Of a stretch of DNA of 64,000 nucleotides, positions 1-7,402 are shown in pieces (positions within the stretch are counted from its first letter, which is position 1; each line of letters starts with the position of its first letter). Origin of the DNA: Actinomyces respiraculi (lineage in GTDB: Bacteria; Actinomycetota; Actinomycetes; Actinomycetales; Actinomycetaceae); NCBI RefSeq assembly GCF_014595995.2, contig NZ_CP063989.1, positions 2,480,001 through 2,544,000 of the forward strand, read 5' to 3'. The notes under the pieces were generated by a model. The model was not told where the DNA came from. It searched no databases and saw nothing but the letters and a program-made list of their open reading frames with translations. Position numbers and translations under genes: made by a program.

Positions 1-2
1 CC

Positions 3-848
3 GCCTGGGCGGAGGCCGACGCCGAAGCGGCTGGGCGGACGAGCACCGCTGTGCCTGTCGTCCCCGTCATCCTGGGTGGCGACGACGTCACCGTCATCAC
101 GAGCGGCGACTACGCCCTGCCCTTCGCCGCTGCCTACCTCGAGGACTACGAGTGCCGCACCGGCGAGGACGACCTGCTCCGCCACCTCAGCACCCTCGAC
201 GACGCCGAGCCCGACGGCGGACCGATGACCGCAGCTGCCGGCGTCGCCATCACCGGACGCAACTACCCCTTCCACATCGCCTACGACCTGGCCGAGCGAC
301 TGGTCACCATGGCCAAGAGAGTCGGCAAGGCATCTGCTCCCGCTCGCTCAACCCTCAGCTACCACGTCCTGTTCGACTCCACGGTACTCGACGCCGAGCA
401 GGTCCTGCACGCCTACAAGTCCTTCACCACGCGCCCCTTCCTGCTGTCTGACGACGACGCTCCAGAACGCAAGGACCAGACGTCGTGGCCCACGATCTGC
501 CAGCGGCTACGTGCGTTCCGGGACCACGTCTCAACGGAGGCGGATTCGGGCGCGGAACACTTCCCCAGGACGCGGGCCACGCGCATTCGACGACTCCTGT
601 CCGACGCCGCGCAGGCGGAGCTCGCGGGCGACAGCACCCGCGCCGGGGACCTGCGCGAGACCGCGCAGAGGGAGTGGGACGACGCACGGGACGTCCTCGG
701 CGCCGACCTCACCGAAACTATCGGTGACATCCGTTCACTCTTCGACCTCCTCGAACTGGCCGACCTCCTCCCCGACTCCTACCTCGGCAACCTCCTCCCC
801 GATGTGGGAGCCTCCACCGTCTCACGTCCCGCGGAGGACCTCGCATGA
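3..848 (+). CDS. cas10: Cas10-type CRISPR effector subunit, C-terminal part (5' end outside window)
   Basis: The frame is open from the window edge, so the GTG at 51 is internal and this is a 3' fragment of 281 codons. Residues 22-30 of the fragment read VILGGDDVT, the GGDD of the second Palm domain of Cas10. It is followed by GDYALPFAAAYLEDYE and, near residue 80, GVAITGRNYPFHIAYDLAE, the helix-strand pattern of Cas10/Cmr2 Palm2 domains. In the family the GGDD Palm makes cyclic oligoadenylate once the complex binds target RNA, so second-messenger synthesis is predicted here. The remaining ~150 residues are helical and would form the C-terminal small-subunit-like region. Its stop overlaps the next start as ATGA, implying translational coupling. 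Whether an HD nuclease domain exists cannot be seen because the N-terminus lies upstream. Confidence 0.85.
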   Translation, partial: AWAEADAEAAGRTSTAVPVVPVILGGDDVTVITSGDYALPFAAAYLEDYECRTGEDDLLRHLSTLDDAEPDGGPMTAAAGVAITGRNYPFHIAYDLAERLVTMAKRVGKASAPARSTLSYHVLFDSTVLDAEQVLHAYKSFTTRPFLLSDDDAPERKDQTSWPTICQRLRAFRDHVSTEADSGAEHFPRTRATRIRRLLSDAAQAELAGDSTRAGDLRETAQREWDDARDVLGADLTETIGDIRSLFDLLELADLLPDSYLGNLLPDVGASTVSRPAEDLA

Positions 849-2839
849 GCCACCAGACAGCCCTTGAGCTTCCCGTCACCGTCGCCTTCCTCTCCGACTG
901 GGGAGTATCGACCGGGGCAGGTATTGCAGGCGGTGTGGACGCCGTCGTCGAGAAGGACGAGCGAGGCCGGCCGGTGGTACGGGGCACTGTCATCACCGGT
1001 GCCGTGCGAGAGCAGGCCTTCATCGTCGCCGAGGCTCTCGATGGCGGCACGGCCGGGGCCTGGCGGTCCTTCGTCGAGGCGCTCTTCGGTACAGCTGAGC
1101 GCTCCCGCCTCATCTCCTTCAGCGATGTCCGTCTCACCGATGGCACTCGCTCGGACAGAACGGTTCACGAGGTCGTCTCCCTGTCCATCGATCGGGACAC
1201 GGGGACAGCGAAGAAGGACCACCTGCGCTTCTTCGAGCGCGTCGGTGCCTGCACGCTTCACGGCACTGCCACCCTGCTGGACACCGACACGTTCGGGCGC
1301 CCGGTGCCATGGGCAGATGACGAGCGCAGGGCCACTGAACTTGTCCTGGCCCTGTCCGGTCTGCTCGTGCGAGCCATCGGTTCACACCGCTCCGACGGCG
1401 ACGGGCTGTGCGACGTCCTCATCGGTCCGGCGACCACCGTCGAGGGCCGCCGGGCGGCGCAAACCTGGTGCCGCGAGCAGCTGAAGAACTGGGCTGGTGC
1501 CCCGCCTGAGCCACCAGCACCGGACGCATCGGTGGCCGAGGCTCCCGTCATCGGTACCGAGCCCCGGCAGAGCCCTCACGGGTTGGACGACGAGGTTCTT
1601 TACCAGGCCAACCTGGACATTGTGCTGCGCTCTCCGGTCATCTCCTACGAGGTGCCCTTCTCCAACGAGATCAGGTCCTTGGACTTCGTGCGAGGCACGG
1701 CTCTGCTACCGCTCGTCCACCGCCGGCTGCGCGCGGCCTTCGGCTCTCAGGCGCTCGTACGTGACGCCGTCGTCAACGGCGACCTCCTGGTCTCGGACGC
1801 CACCGTCGTCGTCGGCGGAGTTCGGGGCCTGCCGGTGCCACTGGTGCTCTCCAGTCCCAAGGTGGTCACGGCAGAGCCTGGCACTGTTGAGGAGCACGGC
1901 ACCGACGACGCTGCCGGGCCTCGCCCCCGCACCGCCGTGCTCAACAGGTTGCGCTCCGCAGAGCCGACCGAGCCCCACAAGCCTCTACGCAGTGGCTACG
2001 TGTTCCCGGGCCACGTACCCACGGGGTCCGGCAGCACCGATGACCTGGCGGGAGCGATCGGCGCGCCGGCGCTTCTCGGTCGGCAGTCCAGTACTCACAA
2101 CCCCCTCACCGGTGCGGCCGTCTCCGGACAGCTGTTCCTCACCCGCTCCCTGCCCGCGGGGCTGCGTCTGCGCGCCACCGTCATCCTCAGCGAGCGTCTG
2201 CGCCAGGTGATACACGACCAGATCACCGAGGTCTTCCCCGCCGAGGGGTTCATGGAACGGGTGGGGTCCAGGCGCCTGAGCGGCACCTACGGCCGTGTCC
2301 ACTGCACGCTGGGAGACCTTGAGCCGGCGGCAACGGCGAACGCGCCGATGTGGGAGGCGGACGACACCACGACCCTGTGGTTCACCTCAGACGTCATCGC
2401 CCGCTCGCAATGGCTCGGCCCGGGTGGCCGCGTGGAGGACCTGCTCAGGGCCTTCGAGGACGCCGGGGCCCATGTGGCTCTCGTTCACCCGGAGGGCGAG
2501 CACTTCTCTGCGGGGATACGTCACAGGCGCGTCGACTCCTGGGCGGGGGCGGACCGTCAGCCGCGCGCCACCCGTACGGCCATCTGCGCTGGCAGTGTGC
2601 TGCGGGTGCGTCCTGCCGACGGGGCTGATTCAGATGCCGTGATGACAGCTCTCTCGCGCCTGTCCGTCCTCGGCGTCGGCGAGCTCACCGCCCAGGGTTT
2701 CGGGCGCTTCGTCGTCGCTCACCCGTGGTTGACGAAGGAGAGCCTCACCCTGACCCCATTGGACCAGGCCGACATGGTCGGCAACAGCACAGTGATTCAC
2801 CGGTCCGGTCCGCGATCGACGCGCCAGGAGGAGCGATGA
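845..2839 (+). CDS. CRISPR type III-D RAMP fusion protein, Cas7-like plus Cas5/Csx10-like domains
   Basis: A 664-residue protein with two RAMP domains. The first (about 8-195) shows the Cas7/Csm3 layout: VDAVVEKDERGRP then GTVITGAVR (29-55), a LSIDRDTGTAKKD segment (113-125) and a glycine loop IGSHRSDGDG (179-188). Asp32 lines up by eye with the catalytic Asp of Csm3 (IDSPVIKD). After a Pro/Ala linker (about 215-245) a second domain begins at 256 with SPVISYEVPFSNEIRSLDF and RGTALLPLVHRRL, a Csx10/Cas5-like start, and ends with LGVGELTAQGFGRF near 610-625. This matches the Cas7-Cas5(-Cas11) fusion of type III-Dv complexes. It would sit at the crRNA 5'-tag end of the complex and cut target RNA. 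It overlaps cas10 upstream and the next gene downstream by ATGA. The domain call is by motif only; a separate Cas11 segment was not recognised. Confidence 0.72.
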   Translation: MSHQTALELPVTVAFLSDWGVSTGAGIAGGVDAVVEKDERGRPVVRGTVITGAVREQAFIVAEALDGGTAGAWRSFVEALFGTAERSRLISFSDVRLTDGTRSDRTVHEVVSLSIDRDTGTAKKDHLRFFERVGACTLHGTATLLDTDTFGRPVPWADDERRATELVLALSGLLVRAIGSHRSDGDGLCDVLIGPATTVEGRRAAQTWCREQLKNWAGAPPEPPAPDASVAEAPVIGTEPRQSPHGLDDEVLYQANLDIVLRSPVISYEVPFSNEIRSLDFVRGTALLPLVHRRLRAAFGSQALVRDAVVNGDLLVSDATVVVGGVRGLPVPLVLSSPKVVTAEPGTVEEHGTDDAAGPRPRTAVLNRLRSAEPTEPHKPLRSGYVFPGHVPTGSGSTDDLAGAIGAPALLGRQSSTHNPLTGAAVSGQLFLTRSLPAGLRLRATVILSERLRQVIHDQITEVFPAEGFMERVGSRRLSGTYGRVHCTLGDLEPAATANAPMWEADDTTTLWFTSDVIARSQWLGPGGRVEDLLRAFEDAGAHVALVHPEGEHFSAGIRHRRVDSWAGADRQPRATRTAICAGSVLRVRPADGADSDAVMTALSRLSVLGVGELTAQGFGRFVVAHPWLTKESLTLTPLDQADMVGNSTVIHRSGPRSTRQEER

Positions 2840-4560
2840 GCATCACCCGTTACGAGATGACCATCCACCTGGTCACCGAGTCTCCGGTGCACTCGGGCGG
2901 TATCGACGAGGTCGTCGACCGCTCGCGCCAGAGGAGTGAGCGCGTTGCCGTCCCGCGGCGCTTCGCCCGCGATGGCAACGGCCACCCCGTCCTCACCGGG
3001 CGTTCCGTCAAAGGTGCAGTGCGGGCTGCCTGCGAGAAGTACCTCAGCGGTGACGCCGGTGCCGCCGTCCGAGAGCAGCTCGGTAGCGGCTGGAAGGGCA
3101 TGTGGGGCACGACGTCGAGTGGGGAGTCCCGGGCGGCCACACTGACCTTCCACACCGTCGACCTGGCTGAGGCGGCGCAGCGCGAGGGCGGGTCCGCCTG
3201 GGAGTCCGGGACCGCTGACGCAGCAGACACACATCCTGTGGCGGACAGCGTTGCGCTGGCGACCCGCACCGGGATCGCTGTGAACCGCTACTGGGGGGCC
3301 GCGGGTGACACGGCACTGTTCGAGCACGAGTACGTTCCCGCAGAACGTCCCCTGACCTTGACCATCACTGCCCAGACCGGCCGGATGTCGGTGAGCGGCG
3401 GGAGGACCGAGCTGGAAGCGGCAGGTCCCGAGCCAGCAACGGAGAGTCAGGTAGAGCAGCTGTTCGCCGTCATCATTGGCCTCCTGGATTCGGGACGGGT
3501 TGCTTTCGGTGGGCGCCGCAACGCTGGGTGGGGGCGGGTCCGTCTGGCCGATGACCGCCCGTGGACCCTCACGCGATCCAGGTTGGGGACGCGTGAGGAT
3601 CTGCTGACGTGGCTGGACGGCGGCGAGGATGTGACCACCGCGATTGATCCGGTTTCCTGCACGGAGTCGGAGCGCATACGCATCACCATCAGCTGGGACA
3701 GCCCGACCGGGATCCTCGTGGCCAAGCCTCGCCCCGAGCTGGCGGAGCGCGACGAACACCCCCGCGAGGGCGAACGGGGTCATTCCGATGACCAGCAGGA
3801 CATGACCTACACCGAGCCTTTGCGCAGCGGGCCTGATCCCTGCGCACCGTTTGTGCTGCCGGGGTCCTCCGTGCGCGGGGCTCTGCGTTCACAAGCCTCT
3901 CGGATCGCTCGGACCGTGCTGGCCGCACGGCAGCCCACCAGTATCGACTGTTGGTCGACGTACGGGGTCCATGACCAGCTCGCAGCCGATCCGGCTCTGG
4001 TCAGGGACCTGTTCGGCTCAACGGACAGGCGCGGCGCGCTGCGCGTGCTGGACACTCTGGCCAGCGATCAGACGAGGCTGCGCACGGTGGTCCACAACGC
4101 CGGCGACCGCTGGACCGGCGGGGTCGCCGAGGGCCTCTTGTACGGTGAGAAGGTCCCAGATACCACATGGAATGATCTCGTCCTCGAACTCGATCCCAGG
4201 TCACTGCCCGGCACGGACGACCGCCGTCGAGCGGCATGGTGCCTGCTGGGCCTCACGCTCGCCGAGCTCGCCGCCGGGACTCTTCCTCTGGGCAGCCGCG
4301 GGACCCGAGGCCTTGGGCAGATACACGTGACGCGCGTGCGCGTTGATGGCGGAGCCGACATTGTCGGGGACCCCTGGGACTTCAAGGACCCGGGCGGCGA
4401 CGCGGCCGATCGGGAGGACGGCGCCAAGGCCGTCCCAATCGCCGCCCAGATCCTCGCCCGGCTTCAGGCGCTGACGATCACCTCGAACCCGGAGGCCGGC
4501 GTCAGCTGGACGGGTTGGAGCTCATACCTGTGCGAGACGAAGGAGGCCTGCCGTGACTGA
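2836..4560 (+). CDS. CRISPR type III-D double Cas7 protein (Cas7-2x-like RAMP)
   Basis: The ATG at 2836 follows GGAGGAG and overlaps the preceding stop as ATGA, so it is preferred over more upstream starts; length 574 residues. Two Cas7-type RAMP units are visible. Unit 1 has HPVLTGRSVKGAVRAACEKY (about 52-71) and the glycine loop VAFGGRRNAGWGRVRL near 220-235. Unit 2 has FVLPGSSVRGALRSQASRI, then LFGSTDRRGALRVLD and LPLGSRGTRGLGQIHV. Both are the hallmark PGSS.KG.lR and G-loop motifs of Csm3/Cas7. Tandem Cas7 fusion is the Cas7-2x subunit of III-Dv complexes, forming two backbone positions along the crRNA. At the place of the Csm3 catalytic Asp, unit 1 reads VAVPRR and unit 2 YTEPLR, so no Asp is obvious in either. 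Overlaps csx19-like gene by 8 bp. Confidence 0.75.
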   Translation: MSITRYEMTIHLVTESPVHSGGIDEVVDRSRQRSERVAVPRRFARDGNGHPVLTGRSVKGAVRAACEKYLSGDAGAAVREQLGSGWKGMWGTTSSGESRAATLTFHTVDLAEAAQREGGSAWESGTADAADTHPVADSVALATRTGIAVNRYWGAAGDTALFEHEYVPAERPLTLTITAQTGRMSVSGGRTELEAAGPEPATESQVEQLFAVIIGLLDSGRVAFGGRRNAGWGRVRLADDRPWTLTRSRLGTREDLLTWLDGGEDVTTAIDPVSCTESERIRITISWDSPTGILVAKPRPELAERDEHPREGERGHSDDQQDMTYTEPLRSGPDPCAPFVLPGSSVRGALRSQASRIARTVLAARQPTSIDCWSTYGVHDQLAADPALVRDLFGSTDRRGALRVLDTLASDQTRLRTVVHNAGDRWTGGVAEGLLYGEKVPDTTWNDLVLELDPRSLPGTDDRRRAAWCLLGLTLAELAAGTLPLGSRGTRGLGQIHVTRVRVDGGADIVGDPWDFKDPGGDAADREDGAKAVPIAAQILARLQALTITSNPEAGVSWTGWSSYLCETKEACRD

Positions 4561-5104
4561 GGCAAGCGATCTGAACCTGCCGCCGCTGCAGCCCGGCAGG
4601 TGGAGCTACGGCTGCTCACCCGCCGGCAGCCTCGCGGATATCCTGGAGCGCGCGAATGACTGCTCAGATTCTGAGGGCCGGGAGTGGCAGGGGATCGCGT
4701 ATACGACCGCCGGAGCACGAGCGCTGCGCGACGCGTCGAGTAAAGGGCTTAGCGCCACCGACGGGACACCGGTAGTGCTGAAGAGCGTCTACGAACTGCG
4801 GCTGTGGGCTCTCGTCAAGGATGGTGACGCTGGTGTCCTTGCCCATGAGCTGCGGTGGCTCAATGGTTGGGGAACGGCGGAGATCGTCCTCCGCTGCGCG
4901 GGAGATCCTCCCACCGACACTCCTGTTGCGGCACCTCAGCCTGAACGGGACACCTGTTGGTACCGCCCCAACTCATATCTCCAGCACGGTGCGACAGCAC
5001 CGTTCGGCGCCTCCAACGAGATGACGAGCATGGAGATCTTCACCGAGGACGACTACGGCAACGTCGTCTTCATCGACGAGCTCATGACGGGGAAGTGGGG
5101 CTGA
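4553..5104 (+). CDS. csx19: Csx19-like CRISPR type III-D accessory subunit
   Basis: A GTG start (4553) lies inside the end of the preceding gene with GGAGG just upstream. The 183-residue product has no RAMP motif. Residues 83-109 contain VYELRLWALVKDGDAG followed by ELRWLNGWGTAEIVLR, which resembles the central FEAR.F....ELRWL...G.A.lL block of Csx19 (TIGR03984), and the C-terminus carries FTEDDYGNVVFIDEL, a Csx19-type ending. Csx19 is a small stable subunit of III-D effector complexes; its exact task is not settled in the family. Position between the double-Cas7 and the insertion-type Cas7 genes matches III-D gene content. Recognition rests on short motifs, so the family call is moderate. 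Confidence 0.6.
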   Translation: MTEASDLNLPPLQPGRWSYGCSPAGSLADILERANDCSDSEGREWQGIAYTTAGARALRDASSKGLSATDGTPVVLKSVYELRLWALVKDGDAGVLAHELRWLNGWGTAEIVLRCAGDPPTDTPVAAPQPERDTCWYRPNSYLQHGATAPFGASNEMTSMEIFTEDDYGNVVFIDELMTGKWG

Positions 5105-5105
5105 C

Positions 5106-7394
5106 ATGGCTTCGAATGCCACAGGACGCCCACAACCGACGGAGGGCGCCAAGCCGTTCCACTCAGCGGTCAACCGGGTTCCGGTGCTTCGGACGCTGTC
5201 TACGAGCGCGGCCGCTCTCGGCAACCTCTCCCAGGACCTCTTCGCCGACTCTCCTGCGCTCGGCCACGACCACCTGTACCCGGATCGCTGGTCCGGGTCG
5301 ATCGACGTGGAGATGACGGTGCGCACACCGCTCGTCTTCGGCGCACAGACGACGGATGGCGGAAGGACCTACGTCGACGTCGTCGACGACGCGGGCAACC
5401 TGGTCATCCCGCCCACGATGGTCAAGGGGATGATCTCCCGCGCTTATGAGGCTCTCACCTGCTCTCGCTTCCGGGTCTTCGGGGGCGCGGAGAACCGAAG
5501 CGGTGCCCGCCGTTCCCCGGACGATCGCTCCCAGCGCCTGACCTACAGGGGCGACGCCGCCAGCGCACTCGGGCTGGTGCCGATCCGGGTGTCGCGGAAG
5601 GACGGGGACGGGCTCGTCGGCGAGCTCTTCTACGGCGATACTCGGGTCCAGGGGGACTACAGGGAGGGGAACGACGTCTACCCGGTCATGCGTGTGGCAG
5701 CCCTCCAAAGCGGGTTCAAGGGACACGCCCGTCTGGTCATCGACCCGCCGAGGTTCGAGATGATGACGCCTCATGGCCGGAGGATCCGCTGCCACCTGAC
5801 CCTGTGCCTGCACGGGGACCGGGACAAGGGAACCCACAAGAAGGCGCGGTACGCCTACTGGCAGGTGACACACATTCACAACGGCTCCGACTTCGTGAGG
5901 GTTGCCGAGATTCATGACTCGGTGACGACGGTCGACACAATGAACGATGTCAGCGGCTACGTGTGCCGGACCGCGCCGCCAGGGGTGGACCCGGGACGGT
6001 TGTTCCAGCGAAAGCACGACGAGCGGTTTGTCTTCGATGTCTCTCCGGGCGGCGCGACCGAGGTCTGCATCGATGCTGACGTGCGTGAGGGTTACAGAGC
6101 TGTCGTGGAGAGCTACGTGCTCCACCGTGAGAACGAGTCGCCTCGGCAGCGGCACACGCCGAACCGGGCAACGCACATGGCCCAGCAGGGCGGTGACGAC
6201 CCGCATGAGGCCGAGAGAGCCACATCGCTCGCAGTCGGGGACGTCGCCTTCGCCGTCGTCGAGGAGACTGACGGAGAACCAGTGGTGCGGGAGATCGTTC
6301 CAACGATGATCGGTCGGCACGCCTATGTGACGAGTCCCCACGCACTTGCTGAGGCACAGCGGATCCTTCCGGTGTCTCGTGCTGAGGAGGCGTCCGCGTC
6401 CGACCGTCTCTTCGGCTACGTGGTGCCGGCCGCAGCCGAGGGCGCGACAGGTGGGGATGTCGCTGTGCGTGGCCGGATCGTCGTCGGGCCTGTCGACGGC
6501 TCCCGAGCGCTCGTGTCGGCCAAGGAGAAGCAGCTCACTCCCCTCCTGTCGCCCAAGCCATCGTCCGCCAGGCGATTCCTGACGGACGCGCGCGGGCGGA
6601 CTCCCATGGGGACGGGCAAGGAACCTCTGCGACGCGATCGATACTTCACTGACGGACAGCTGCTGGGGTCAGCGGCTTACCCCGTGCACCGTCGGCTCCT
6701 GGAGGGAAAGGACCTCGACTCCGATGGTTTCCCCGAGCGAGCCGTCACCGCAGCCTCACTGGGCGGTCGGGAGCAGAACAATGACGCGGTCCGCCTCACG
6801 GCCCGCTCGTGGCTCGCGTCTGGCAGCGTCCTGCGCTGCACGGTGAGCTTCACCAACCTGTCCTCCGATGAGCTCGGCGCCCTGGTGTGGGTGCTGACAC
6901 CGGAGAACCTCGTCCCTCAGGAGGAGCGGGTCACGGGGGCACGGGCTCAGTCCTCGATCGGTTACCTGCGCATGGGGCTGGGCAAGCCCTTCGGACTTGG
7001 GACGATCGAGGTCCGTATCGCCGATGGAGGCCTGCGCGCCGTCCGCGGGGACCATCTCGCGGGGCGTTATGCGGACCTTGGCGGCTGCCTCGGCCAGGAG
7101 CCGACCACATACTCCCCTGACGACTTCCCGCTGCCAAACGAGGACACGCTCCGAAAGACTCCCTGGGTACGAGCCCTCCAGCGTGCCGCCTTTGGCTACA
7201 CCGACGGATACCCGGTTCGCCACATGAGTCTGGATGAGAACAAGGAGAACAACCAGACAGAGAGTGGAAGTGGGGAGCCCAAGCGGGGACGCGGTCTCGC
7301 TCCCACAGACCTGTGCGTGGCGGACCCGGATCCGATCCGCATGGTTTCGGCACCACAGCGCCCTGAGCACGGCAACCGCCGCGCCGTGAGGTGA
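5106..7394 (+). CDS. TIGR03986-type CRISPR RAMP protein (Cas7-insertion-like), copy 1
   Basis: 762 residues, ATG one base after the csx19-like stop. The N-terminal RAMP half has WSGSIDVEMTVRTPLVFG (about 60-77), NLVIPPTMVKGMISRAYEAL (98-117) and FRVFGG. A long insertion of more than 200 residues separates it from the second half, where ASDRLFGYVVP, LLSPKPSSARRFL and finally YLRMGLGKPFGLGTIEVR (about 617-634) appear; the LSPKP and G.GKP.GLG signatures are those of the TIGR03986 family. In III-Dv complexes the equivalent subunit is a Cas7 with a large insertion near the 3' end of the crRNA. The tail after residue 715 is charged and low complexity. It is paralogous to the next gene. Which subunit position each copy takes is unknown. 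Confidence 0.75.
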   Translation: MASNATGRPQPTEGAKPFHSAVNRVPVLRTLSTSAAALGNLSQDLFADSPALGHDHLYPDRWSGSIDVEMTVRTPLVFGAQTTDGGRTYVDVVDDAGNLVIPPTMVKGMISRAYEALTCSRFRVFGGAENRSGARRSPDDRSQRLTYRGDAASALGLVPIRVSRKDGDGLVGELFYGDTRVQGDYREGNDVYPVMRVAALQSGFKGHARLVIDPPRFEMMTPHGRRIRCHLTLCLHGDRDKGTHKKARYAYWQVTHIHNGSDFVRVAEIHDSVTTVDTMNDVSGYVCRTAPPGVDPGRLFQRKHDERFVFDVSPGGATEVCIDADVREGYRAVVESYVLHRENESPRQRHTPNRATHMAQQGGDDPHEAERATSLAVGDVAFAVVEETDGEPVVREIVPTMIGRHAYVTSPHALAEAQRILPVSRAEEASASDRLFGYVVPAAAEGATGGDVAVRGRIVVGPVDGSRALVSAKEKQLTPLLSPKPSSARRFLTDARGRTPMGTGKEPLRRDRYFTDGQLLGSAAYPVHRRLLEGKDLDSDGFPERAVTAASLGGREQNNDAVRLTARSWLASGSVLRCTVSFTNLSSDELGALVWVLTPENLVPQEERVTGARAQSSIGYLRMGLGKPFGLGTIEVRIADGGLRAVRGDHLAGRYADLGGCLGQEPTTYSPDDFPLPNEDTLRKTPWVRALQRAAFGYTDGYPVRHMSLDENKENNQTESGSGEPKRGRGLAPTDLCVADPDPIRMVSAPQRPEHGNRRAVR

Positions 7395-7402
7395 GGAGCC
7401 CC

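Noticed and set aside
51..848. A complete gene starting at GTG 51
   Set aside because: The frame is open to the window edge and the GGDD Palm motif lies only 8 residues after this GTG, so it is the end of a larger cas10.
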